From: Pleodorina starrii
Lineage: Eukaryota > Chlorophyta > Chlorophyceae > Chlamydomonadales > Volvocaceae
Assembly (NCBI GenBank): GCA_030267565.1
Contig: BRXU01000034.1
Span: 823,501 to 887,500 of the forward strand
Direction: 5' to 3'
Length of the DNA: 64,000 nt
Part shown: positions 11,101 through 22,035 of the stretch, one piece after another
How the letters are laid out: the number at the start of each line of letters is the position of its first letter
Numbering within the stretch: the first letter of the stretch is position 1
Notes under the pieces: model-generated
What the model was told of the DNA's origin: nothing
The model's database searches: none
What the model saw: the letters and a program-made list of their open reading frames with translations, nothing else
Made by a program: the position numbers and the translations under genes

Positions 11101-14100
11101 ATCACCAAATTCAGAGACCCGAACCTCCTCGAACCGTCTACTGTACATCGCCCGGTCACCAATCTTTGCAACCTGCTACCTCACGTCACGCGTCACCTCG
11201 TGTGGCAGGGCCCCGGAGTGCAGCCCCATGCGCACTCGCAGCCCGCGGAACACACGCAGAGGCTCGGGAGGCGGCGCCGAGGAGGGACGCGGGGCCGCAC
11301 CGTCCCCCCGAGCAGCCGCTGAGCCTGCCTTGGAGGCCACGAAGGAGGCAGCGCCGCACATCCCCTGGACCGCCTCCTCTGCCGCCCCTGGACGCCACAG
11401 CTCGTACAGTTTCTGAAGGACAGACAACACCGTTGGGCCAGGTGGTGGCGGCGGAGGCGGAGGCGGAGGTGCACCCACCTCCACCTCCGCCGCCACGTTT
11501 TTGTAACTATCCGCGGCCAGGAGGACCGCCACTTCTGGCACCGTCGCGCCATTGACCTTGGAAGCGACCTTCGCCAACTCCGCCGGCATCGCAGTGACGA
11601 GTGTCGTACTTGCACGTCCGCCAGTGTTAATGCTGCTGGTGGCTACGAGGTTGAGGTCGCACCAGAGCGTATCGAATCGGCCCCTCTGGTTGTCTCCGGC
11701 TGCTGCTGCTGCGGCTGCAGCTGCTCCTCCGCCGCCGGCCCCAGCGGCACAAACACCTCCGCCAAGTGCATGAGCTGGAGGAGAGGATGCGGCCCACATA
11801 GTTGCTGGGCCTGAAGACACGAAGCTGCTAGGTGGCAAGGCACTGCAGGGCTGCGGAGGCGCTGGCCGCGTGGCGGTGGCAACACCAACGTCCTCGCCCA
11901 CTATTCCCGTCGCTACAGCCGCGGAATCATCCCTGTCGTCAGGCGGGTCCTGGACATGCGCTGCCGCCACCGTGTCGTTGTTGATCCGGACTGGAGGCTG
12001 CTGCGACAGCGGCGGAAGCCTTGGCATAGTTGGCGGCGGCCACTTCTGTTCCCACAGAAGTAGTGGGAACGGCTGCATCTGAATCTGCGGCTGCGACCGG
12101 CGGGAAGACAGCGACGGTGGGCGGCGCGGCGGCGGCGCTTCGCTGTACCGCGCCGATCTGGCTCCAATGGACATCGCAGTCGTAGCATCCTGATGCTTTA
12201 GCGGGCCCCTTTTGCCGCCAGTCAAGAAGCGCCGAGGTAGCAGCGACGCCACGGACAGTGACGTCGTCGATCTGGCGGCGGCCGCAGTGGAGCTCATTGC
12301 CTGCATCCACAATGAAGCACCGCCGCCGCCGGCCCCGCCGCCGCTGCCGCCTCCGCCGCCGCTGCCACCGGCGCCGCCGCCGCCGCTCGCGGATGTGGTG
12401 GCGGTGGCAGCCCCGTGGTTAGCGCCGCCGGCCTCCGTCGCCACCAGCCCGGAGTTCCGCCATCGCCGGACAGGCAGGCTGGAACTGCGTGGAGGGCGTG
12501 TACGGATCGGCGCCGTGCTTCCGCCACTGCCGCATGACCCAGCGGGCTCAAGCGATTCAGGCGCGCTGGGCACGGGCACGAGCATAGCGGAGGTCGCCGG
12601 CGCCGGCGCCATCAGCGTCGCTGTCGCCGTCGGTGCGGTCGGCAATGGTGTCGCCGCCGTCTCCCAGGTCACCAAACTCTGCCAGTCTGCCTCGCCCTCT
12701 TCATCGCCCTCATCTCCATCGTCGTCGCCATCGATGAAAGGCCGGCGCAGGTACGCATCGGCGGCGCGCCCACAGACTGACGCAAAGAGGTTCGTGGTGC
12801 TGGGGTGCTGGTGCCCCGGCAGCGGCCCTACAGCAGTGCTATAGAATTTCACCAGCGCGGCCGGTACGGCAGTGGCGCTGCCGCCACCGCCGCCGCCACC
12901 GGCGTCGAACTGCGGTCGTCGGCGCGCGGCACCGGCGGTAATGGCCGCATTGGCACACGCATTTGCGCGCATCCAGGGCGAAGGCGGATATGTCGCCTCC
13001 ACGACAGCTCCTGTACTTGCCTCCCGGCTTTCGGGAACACTCGGCGGCCCGGCAGCATCTTTCAGTGCGCAAACGGCTGAGATTGCCGTATCTGAAAGCC
13101 GAGCTGCAGCTGCGGCTGCTGCAGCGCCAATGACATCGGCTGCGGCTGCGCCATCTGGGGGGATACCCCCTGGCGCAGCCGAACCCGGAATGGGATCGCT
13201 CGCCTCCCGCCAAGCGCTCTTCCTGCTGGTCCATCCGCCGCCTCTGCCGTCGCTGCCGACACGGTCTTGCTGCTGAATGGGGAGGTCCATGCCTGGAGAT
13301 GAAATGGCTTGCGCCTCCGCCGCCGCTGACGCTGCTGGTGCATGCTCGGAGGCAGCCGACTCCGCCACCGGCTTCGTCGTCATCACTGATGGCCCATGCG
13401 CCCCCAGAGCCAGAGCCGTAATGGGATTCGCGAATTCATGCCCCAAGTGTGCTGTAAGGGTAATTTGGGGTTGTGGCCCCATATAGAGACCGCTGTGAGG
13501 CTGGGGCAGGTGGTTGGCACAGCAGTTGGAACGGTTGGGTTCGCTGTTGCTGTGTAGGTGGTTGACAAGAGCCAGGGCCCCGGACGCGGCACATCCAGCC
13601 ACAGCTCCCCGCGCGACGGGGTTTGAGGACGTAGGTCTGTTATTGAAAGCGGCGGCACTTGGCTCGGACAGCACACGCGGGAAGCAGGTTTGAGGGACGG
13701 GTGTCGTGACTGCGGCGGCTACTGCGGCGGCGGCGCCGCCGCCGTCGTTGTCGGGGACATTGGAAAGACTGATAGCGACGGGTCCTGAAGCTGGGCCCGG
13801 CAAGCGCCCGGATGTGCTTTTGCTCTCAGCAGCTGTAGCAGCAGTAGCAGCAGCGGGACACTCCTCCCCGGCGCAGGTGCCGACTGCGGCACCACCGTCA
13901 GCACCAGCGGTTCCGGCGCTCGTGCCTTTGGATGGGACAAGTGTTGAGGGAATTGCTTGAGAGATGGAAGGTTCGTCCAGCGCTAGAGGGGAGCAGCTGG
14001 AGATGGTAATCGAAGCGGCGGCGGCGGCGGCGGTTGGTGCCGCCAGCGGCGGCCCCGTCGACGACAGGCGGGAGCGCCGCCAGAAGCGCGGCGCCTCCTG

Positions 14101-17100
14101 ACGTGGCAGCGGCTGCGCGGCCGGTCTGCATGGTCGTCGCAGCAGCGCCCAGACCTCACATGCATCTGGCTGGTCCAGCAGGGGCTGAGGCCAATCCGCC
14201 TCCAGAAGCGCCGACTGAGGAAGCGGCCGGGACGGGATTTGGAAGGACAGGTGTATTGGACAAGTAAGTCAGGCAGAGCGGAGGAGGCCGCTTGAGGCCC
14301 CTATGTGTTCCCTCCCCGCAGCCCGCACCTGCACGTCCATTGCGAAGCCCAGCGCATCGTCCGGTCCGTGGAAGGCCACCGCGAAGGCGTCACCCTCTGT
14401 GAACACCTCGTAGCCGCCGTGAGACTCGATGGCCTAGTGGGAGTTCAGGAGCCGAGAGGAAAGCGAAGAGGGGCGGGGAGGGTGAGAGGAAGGCGAAGAG
14501 GAGGGATTAACACCACGGAAGGGGCAGAAGGGTGAAAAATGAAACACAGGAAGGGACGGAAGTGCAGGCACGCTGGTAAAAAGGCCAGGCACCGGAAGAC
14601 GCCTTGGCCTGAAGGAGCCGCGCCGACCCGTGGGCCACCCGCTTCCCGTCCGCCCGAAAGTAGGTGTTCAGCTGCTGCAGAACCTGCCCACCTTGCGTAA
14701 AATGCGGTGGTGGATGGACATGCAGGTGTCCATGACGCCTGAAGACAGCACCTCCCACAACAGGGTCGAGTTCTGAAGCGAAGAGGTGGAAGCGGGGGAA
14801 GAGGAGCGAGCGGGCCCGGTGTTGTTAGGTACATGGGGTATTGCTAGATACAGGAGGCATACTCTACATTTGTCAAGTGACAACACCGTAGCCCACGACA
14901 GCACACGTGTCCACCCGCACCCACCCACCCATCCACCCACCCATTCCACCACCCACCCACACACCCACAGTCCCACACACCCACCACCCACACAGCCACA
15001 CACACACCCGCCTACCTGCACATCGGTCATGACCAGTGTTGTGGCGGGACCCGCACCCGGAGGCTGAACCGCCCGGCCTCCCGGCGCCCGCGACTGTGAC
15101 CCAAGAATCAGGCAGGCGACACAGCCCAGCACTGCCAGCAGTCCCGCCAGACCTCCCAGCGACACGCCCACGGGCAGACCCACTCGCCCGACACTGCTCG
15201 GGCTGTGGTCTTTGGCGGCGGTGGCACACTCGGCCCCACCGCTGCAAGGCTCCGCCACATCTGGGTGGCCAATCGAGTTCCAGTACAGATGCCGCAGAAT
15301 AGCAGGATATGGAAAACCTGGCGGCCGCATGAGGGATGGAGGGAGTGATTGTCTGAGTGGATGCGATAAAGAACTCCAAAACGGGTCTCGCAGTGCACCG
15401 GGGCACCGGGGTAGGTGCGACGGCCAACGAGGCAAAAAACGGCCCCTGCTGATGCGGTCCCAAATATGGCTGGAGCCCCAAGACCCACGTTTGGTGATGG
15501 CCTCGAAGTCATGTGCAGCAGCGGCAGCCAGAGGCGCGTATAGCTCCGCTCCGCGAAGCCAGGCTGCAGTACTGGCGCCGAGCTCCAGTACGGCATCAGC
15601 CGCCGCCCGCCGCTGACCCGCGCTGGCAGCCACACGGGCGTCGGAACCTGCCGCCGCCGGCGCCGCATCGGGCGATGCCGCAGCCGCGGCCGCGATCAGC
15701 AGCGCGCTGACCGCTAGCTGGTCCAGGACACGCCTGCGGGCACAAACGGTAGCAACAAAAGCGTGCAACCAAACAGCAGGCCCCGCTTTCTGTGTGCGTG
15801 TGCATGTATCGGGATAATGCTGCTGGATACCGTACTGCCACGATTGTTTTGCGACCCGGTTATTTTGCGAGGCCAGAAAAATTTTGAAATTTGGATATGG
15901 AAACGCAATTAGTTTGCGAGGCGCCGGTCGGAGTTTATTTCTAAACTTTTGGAATTTGCGAGCTCGTGAGCTGTAAATAAAAGTTTGCGAAATTGCATCT
16001 TATCGTCAGCGTTGTCAACGGAAAGATATTGCATTCTACTGACAATCAGCTCGCGGGCCATGGCTGTGCGGACCCCCTGCCATCGCCTAGCTCAACGTGC
16101 GCTGCGGCTTCCCGCCTCTGATTGGAAAGAGCTGCAAAACGACCGACTGGAATAATTTATATTTGCGAGAAGATTTTGCGAGATGCTGTAGGAGTTTTCT
16201 TTGAAACTTGAAAAATTTGCGAGGGACCCTTTCGAGTTTTTTTTGACACTTTACGAGGTCCCAACAGTTAATTATTTATTCGCAAAAGAATCGTGGCAGT
16301 ACGGTATGAGTTCCAAGGCTGGTTGTGAGCGACAGGTTAGCGACACGTACAATCGTAGTACCGTATACTGCAGCTGCTGCTGTCCTCCCACCTGTATGCC
16401 GTACTGTACGGTAACGTGATGTCCATCGCGGCGTTGCCGTGACTCGTGGCCTTTGCAGCCGCCTGCAGGCGGACCACCAAGCTAGGCAGTCAGTCGATCG
16501 ATTCGCCAGGACGTGTAGCAAGGCATTGGGGTCCGACAGCAGGACAAGGACATTACTACCGGGGCTTTCCCCGCCCGCATAATACCGCTCTCGTCACTAA
16601 CCCGCTTTGACTACGGCCCAGGAATTACTGCTTTGGTTTCGAAATTCAAGGTGACAACCGAATAAACAAACATATATTTAAGACAACCACCTATAACACA
16701 TTTATTATTTGCTGAAAACGCGCCGGGTCACGCTCTCAGTACGACACCCGCTGACAGGGTAACCAACTGACATCCACCACTCGCCTGCGACACCGAAAGA
16801 AGATCCGAGGGGTCGAGGTCCAGCACTGCCGCCGCCTTTGCTGCGCCATCTGCATCCGAGTCCCCGGCGGCTACAGCGGCAGCAGCCAGCACCGACAGGA
16901 GACCGCTAGTGCAGGCGGGGCCGCTGTCGGAGCCGTCCCTCAGCGCACTGCTTAGTGCGATAATAACATCACTGTTGGCGTCGCCGCCCCACATCTGCAG
17001 CTGCCCCTGCGGCTGCGCTTGCCACCCCGGCTTCATCGCACTGGCTCCGTTAAACTCGCCTGCAGAGCACGCCGCATGGTGCCTTGCAACTTAAGTTCCA

Positions 17101-20100
17101 TCCGCAGCAGGGGCGGAAGGAGAACCTCAGTTACGATAGGAAGCAACTGCTGCGGGCATGTTACAATGCCGCACACATGGATTGCCAAAATCGGTCCACT
17201 CAACACTTCAGTGTCTGTTGTATGTCACGGCAAAGCGATCGGGAGGCCAGGGGGAAGGGACATACATACACATAGGAGCTGCATGCTTGGCGGCGTAGCA
17301 CGGCGTTGCAAAACTTACGAATTTCTAATGTGGAGTTCGTCAAAAAGCCGTACTTGAGGTCCAGCTCGTACCCCACGTGCCTGTCGCGGCAGCATAGTTA
17401 GAGGCCGTACCAAGGGTGAGCCCACGCAAGCACTGAGTCTGCTTCCCGAGGGGCACAGAAGTCGTGTGAGGGGTGTACTGCAACAACGGCGCAACTCAGC
17501 AGCCCAGATGCCTGTATAATCGCATGGTCAAGGACAAACACTGCATGACCCATCATGTACGGCCCAATCCTATCTATAGGCAGGGGCTACTACAAGGGCG
17601 ACGGGGGACCACCCACCCACTGCCGGTTTGCCACCCAGCGAGCACCGACCCACGGGACACCCAAGCAAGCACTCACTCGGTAAAGTCACCCGCCAGCAGC
17701 AGCGTCCGGAGATCCCACCGAGACGCGCTGGGCAGCAACCACACATTGGTGGCCTCCCCCACAAAGGGTGCCACGTTCACAAACACTTCCTCTTGGCCCC
17801 CCACTGCCGCTGAAATTGCTCCGGCCGCTGGCGCCGCTGTTTTCGTTGATGCGTTTGGCGCTGGTGTGGACATCCGGCCCTGGGGACCCCAGCAGTTGGA
17901 AGGCCCGCAGGCTCTCAACAACCCGGCGTCGAGCGACTGCCCCGCTGATGCTGAGCTGGCTTCCGATAGAATGTTGGTGGTGGCTGCTGTGGTGGGGAAG
18001 GAACGTCCCTGCCCTGCCGCTGCCGCACCGGTGTCCTGGATGAAAGCGCTACCCGGAAGCAGTGCCGCCGCCAGCCTTCCAGAGATTCCTGTTGACAGAT
18101 GGGGATGGACTGACTGGTTAGTGTTGCAGGCACCGTTTTAATATACAGCGATACTGTGTAGCAGTGCCCGTTACACCATGCAAGATGCAACCACCCGGCA
18201 AACATACCCGCAGCCCCGCATCACCCACCCCCCGCTCCCCGCCCCGTTCCCCGCCCCACCCGGCGCGCCGTCCGGCGTCAGCCTCAGCGCCGCCGCCGCC
18301 CAATCCACCGTGAAGAGGCAGCGCCCCGCCGCAAAGAGCGGGTTGACGGCGCCGCACAGCGGGGCTCCCGAGGCCGCGTCCACCGCCCCCCCGCCCGCCA
18401 GCAGCTCGGCCGGGGACACGCTGACGGTGCTGCGAGAGACGTTGGACCCGCCCGGGGTGAAGGCCGCGGCGTTGCTGGCAGCCAGGTCGGCGTACAGGCG
18501 TAGCGCGGTGGGCAGCGAGGGGCCGCCTGCCCTCGGGACAAGAGGGAGAGGGAGGGAGGCGTGCGAAGCGGGACACACAGGTGGTTACACTTCGCTTTAG
18601 GGCATTAAAGGTATTTACAACACCCAATCCTTTGCAGCCTCACTTACCCAGAGTCGACGAGAAGTTGGTTTGACTGAACCACACGCCTTGCTGCGTTCCG
18701 TTTGTTTGCATCATTGACGCGTAAATGGCAGATAGAAGCGCCCAGCCCTTGCAACCTGGCGGGAGGGTGGGTGAGGAAGAGTTAGGGAAGGTTGGTTAAA
18801 TGATCACGAAGGGGCACCGAGCCGCGGGTCTCATGGTGGTCCGATGTGCACCGAAGGCTTGGGGGCTGCCATCGCCGAGTGACACACCCTACTGTCCAGC
18901 ACCTGGGGGCAGCGACCAGTGTTCCACTCACGCAGGCCCAGTAATCCACACGCCCACACATGAGTCAACCCATCACATACCCGGCATCAGGTCAAGGCAC
19001 AGCACGTGGTCTGGTGTTCCGTCGCCGTCTAGGTCCTGATTAAGCAGCTCCGAAGCCAACTGCGCCAACATGGGCCACGTCGGAGGCAGTGCAGCAGCCG
19101 CGTCCGCATACTGCTCCTCAGCTGTCGCCCCCACACTGCCGCTGCTGCCGCTCCTTCCCGTGCCGCCCGCCGCCACCAGAGCCCTCCACCAGTCCCGTCG
19201 GTACAGCAGCAGCAGCGGGGTGGCGGCCGGGCCCCCGGGCTTTCCCGGCGGCGGCACCATCAGCTGCGGCGGCAGGGACTCCCCGGCGGCTGCGCTGACT
19301 TCCAACTGCCGCAGCCAGCTCGTGTTGCCAGAGGCGTGCTGACGAAGCTGCAGAGTAGATAAAAGTTACAGATTAAGCACGTTAGGCATGCGCGTGTGCT
19401 AACGTACTGCTAATGAAGAAAGGTTCGGTATTCGCAAAATACGGGCGTGGGTGTGTGTGGGGCTCACCAGCGGAAGCATCGCCGTTTCCGCCAGACCCAG
19501 GACCGACAAAGAGGCCGCCCTCTCCGGTTTCGTTCCGGCTGCTGCCGCTGATGCGTTTCTGGCAATCTCGCCAGCGGTCAACGATCCCTGCATCGGATCA
19601 TCCGTGTCCCCATTGGCCGCCTGTTGCATCACCACGGCCTCGCGCGGAGAGCGCTCCCAAGCCACCGAGAAGTACGTCGGAAGGCTAGGCCGCAATCCGC
19701 ATGACACCGTCAGATCTCGAGCGGCCTGCGATCAAGTTAACAGGAGATTATGAATTTACGCGCAGCAGCCGATGGCATAGCCGGGGACTTTCTGTCGACA
19801 CGCGCAGCCGCTGCGAACCTGCCCCGTCGAGCCACTGCTGCCGTTGCCGCTAACTGTCAACTCGGCGACCGTTCCACTGCAGCCACCAAAACGACAGCGG
19901 ATCAATGTTTGGTTGTATGATTATTGGTTGAATATTACATGGTATTTGCAATATACGGGGTCGAGCTGCCGCCGGGTGTTGCGATTGCGGCAACGGAAGT
20001 CATCACTCTTACCCTGATGTTGGCGTATGCGATAAGCTTAGAAACATAATAACAGCATACATCAAAAGCCGCGTCCAAAAGAGGAGGCCGTCAACCGAAG

Positions 20101-20134
20101 GAGGCTGCCCAGTAGTAACACGGGCCGTAAACAT
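8144..20134 (-). CDS. Receptor-type class III nucleotide cyclase with solute-binding ectodomain (paralog B, complete)
   Basis: Nineteen exons, phase-consistent: 20134-20013, 19876-19819, 19725-19468, 19347-18981, 18755-18648, 18526-18260, 18088-17677, 17380-17319, 17059-16768, 15733-15489, 15317-15016, 14772-14692, 14433-14329, 14214-11197, 10955-10866, 10550-10370, 9771-9085, 8797-8643, 8311-8144. About 2325 residues. A hydrophobic signal peptide (residues 1-40) leads into a bacterial-type extracellular solute-binding domain (about 60-640; DQDLDGDGTPDHV-like and GRCLFTVDW motifs), then one membrane helix near 775-800. C1 begins TTLVMTDVQNSTLLWE and GGYEVFTEGDAFAVAF, with both metal-binding Asp, and is interrupted by a roughly 900-residue low-complexity insert. 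C2 carries GRPLNRAARI but has Asn (VFCNVVG) at the first metal site. A ligand-gated plasma-membrane adenylyl cyclase is the likely role. The weakest junction is the donor CA/GTTGGT at 16768. Confidence 0.9.
9085..9771 (-). other. Cyclase C2 exon shared in patches with paralog A
   Basis: This exon of paralog B corresponds to 2643-3305 of paralog A. Long stretches are identical at protein level (around ARELYTAVSPGLLARL and VGVVRQALEEFRETAQ). The linker between them is unrelated in sequence, and the downstream intron is nearly identical. The exon supplies the degenerate first metal-site region of the second catalytic domain. Confidence 0.8.
9944..10010 (+). repeat. tRNA-like segment inside a cyclase intron, possible SINE head
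   Basis: It lies in the intron between the 10550-10370 and 9771-9085 exons. An A-box-like GTGCCTGAGAGTTAGGGCA is followed by a B-box-like AATTCGATCCCGGCC. The matching intron of paralog A is about 350 bp against about 600 bp here, which fits an insertion of a short element spanning roughly 9940-10350. Confidence 0.35.
11197..14214 (-). other. Giant 3018-bp exon inserting low-complexity sequence into the cyclase domain
   Basis: The exon is open for 1006 codons. It starts with the C1 helix segment SALLEADWPQPLLDQ and ends with GLRVRMGLHSGALPHE, so both ends are catalytic-domain sequence. In between lie about 900 residues of Ala/Gly/Pro/Ser-rich sequence with homopolymer runs. Paralog A shows a matching but strongly diverged exon (before 1 to 1419), so the insertion predates the duplication. 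Confidence 0.85.
14905..15010. repeat. CACCC/CCCA microsatellite in a cyclase intron
   Basis: An irregular run of CACCCACC and CACACCC units lies in the intron between the membrane-helix exon and the first cyclase exon. Simple-sequence DNA, no coding content. Confidence 0.8.
15827..16307. mobile_element. Non-autonomous inverted-repeat element (MITE-like), about 481 bp
   Basis: Terminal inverted repeats of 28 bp (15827-15854 and 16280-16307) match at 27 of 28 positions. The outer part reads ATACCGTACTGCCACGATT. TA lies at both outer edges and could be the target duplication. The interior is AT-rich and repeats the word TTTGCGAG or TTTTGCGA at least six times. No reading frame of note. It sits in the largest intron of cyclase paralog B, next to the weakest splice donor. 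A shorter related AT-rich stretch appears at 8440-8560. Confidence 0.65.
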
Positions 20135-20914
20135 CTCGCATTCGGCGGCCACCCTAAGACGGCGCTGGTTATAATACTAGTGTACTCTAAGGGCATTACA
20201 ACATTGACACAATCGCTAATCCAGGCCGAGCATCATTCTCATCAGCGTCAGTGGAGGCGCGCGCTGCCACTGCGATGCTTCCGAATAGAAGATATGTCTA
20301 TCAACTGCGTGAGATATTGTCATCCGTTTGCAGCAAAAAATGAGTCCGCCTGGGCGGGCAAAAGGGTCTCAGCAGTCAGGAACTCGGGATACGAAAAGGT
20401 GCGAGCAGGTACTTACAAGGACTTTTAGGCTTTCCAGTGATGTGTAAATCTTGTTCTTATATGTTTATGGAGGCGATTATATGCGAAAGTAACAATCAGG
20501 TTCTTGCTTGTAACTGAGATTGCATGGGGATCGTACCAAAAACATTTACCGTTGGCGGTAACGGTTTCATAACCTATATTTTACAGCTCAGTGCACGTTG
20601 TTCTAGTAATAATTTCATAAATGCAAGCAACATGCTGCGTACGTGCTAACGACCGCGTTGTGTTGTGCAATGGATGGTCGCAGGGCCGACAGAGGCCGAC
20701 ATTGTTCGTGAACGCAGTGTGCTAACTTGGGGTACTGCATCCTCCAAATGGATATCTTATGCGACGTGATAATGTGCTTCTGTCATGGATTTGAGTAGTA
20801 CTCAAGTTGAAATCGCATTTGCAGGCGTTTTGCGGTTGCTTGGGCAGCTTCAAGGGCCGGATCCCAGATAGATCAACACGACAAAAGGCCTACCAACGCA
20901 GAATAGAGCGACAC

Positions 20915-20976
20915 TGTTGGAGAATTGGCTCACTGCCATACTGGCGCCAGTATGGCAGTGAGCCAATTCTCCAACA
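20915..20976. repeat. Perfect 62-bp palindrome (31-bp arms, no loop)
   Basis: Two 31-bp arms are exactly complementary with the axis between 20945 and 20946 (centre GGCGCC; arms begin TGTTGGAGAATTGG). Both flanks also carry an AGGCCT-containing stretch in opposite orientation, suggesting a larger imperfect hairpin. It lies outside any gene model. It could be a foldback element tip, a small-RNA precursor or a replication hairpin. Confidence 0.95.
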
Positions 20977-21150
20977 ATACGTGCGTTCAACAGACACACC
21001 GATCAGGCCTTTCGACGAACTTGACGAGGGCCTAGGTTGAAAGTGGGGGCATGTGATGGAGGGAGGGCAGGATGGGCTGGGCCCTGCGCCGTATAAGTCG
21101 GAGCATCGGGTAGGCGGGCTGGATAGCAAGTTCTCAGTATGAGATGGTTC

Positions 21151-21226
21151 ACCTGGAGTTCAATGGTTAAGACTCTATGGAAACACGGCCCGGATCTCCG
21201 GAGAAGCGTGCAAGGGTTCGGCTACC
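21151..21226 (+). repeat. tRNA-like segment, class II type, possible SINE
   Basis: TGGAGTTCAATGGTTAAGAC resembles the D-arm and A box of Ser or Leu tRNAs. AGGGTTCGGCTACC about 55 bases later resembles a B box. The spacing fits a tRNA with a long variable arm, but stem pairing is imperfect. Confidence 0.3.
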
Positions 21227-22035
21227 AAATTAGCTAGGGGATTCTTTCCTGTACCTAATCGTGAAGTTTCATTCAGGGATGTATACGTCTCAACCTAATT
21301 ATGCTGAAATTGACAGTGTCCCTCTCTTGCGGTAAGCCGCATATTCATTTTTGGGCAGAGGCCCCGCCACGATGAGTCGTCGGGGGCCCTGCGTATAACC
21401 CCGTCAGCCCGTCTGCCGTCTGTTTCCTCTGTTCGAAGGTGTACTTTTGCATGCCTTTCGTAGTCACTTTGCGACATGCTGCGTTGACAGCTGGCAGCCG
21501 CGGCCGGGCGGCCCATTTTAAATGCGATTCGGCAGATCCAGGTGTTATCGTTCCCTGTACCACTCAAATAGCTTTACGAGCGTTCGAAGATAATCCTTAA
21601 ACCTCCTAACCACATTCATGCTCGCACAAAGAAGTAAGATCGACAACATGTTTTCGGCCGACTCGCCCCACTTCAGGGCTCCGAACAAATTCCAGGCTGC
21701 ACAATGCCCTTTTGACGTATCGTGTCATACGGTAACCAAATCGGTGCAGGAAAACTTGCATGCTCGAGGCGTCCAGGGCCGGTGCGCAAACTGAAGGACA
21801 ATCTACCCAGATCTACCCCGCCGATGCGCTCCCACCGGGGAGATACCCTTCTCAAAGCTTCACCAGACGAAACGCGTGCATGTGAGAAAGAAGTCAGACA
21901 GGCCGGGGCAAAGCCCACAACGACCGCATCGCTCACTGCCATGCGAATGGGCCAAGTTCCGCCCACAGACGCCCGTAGGCTAGGGTGGGGCGATGAAATG
22001 GCGCGGCGGTCTGTGATCGGGGGATTGTGCTACCG

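Larger units (their letters stand above)
20135..22035. other. Intergenic region between cyclase B and the P450 gene
   Basis: This should hold the cyclase promoter (reading leftwards) and the 3' flank of the P450 gene. It contains a perfect 62-bp palindrome and a tRNA-like segment. The short frames around 20180-20428 and 21722-22039 lack recognisable motifs and are not called. Confidence 0.55.

Noticed and set aside
14905..15010. CACCC tract as telomere-like or regulatory array
   Set aside because: Irregular units, intronic position and no match to the algal telomere repeat; a plain microsatellite.
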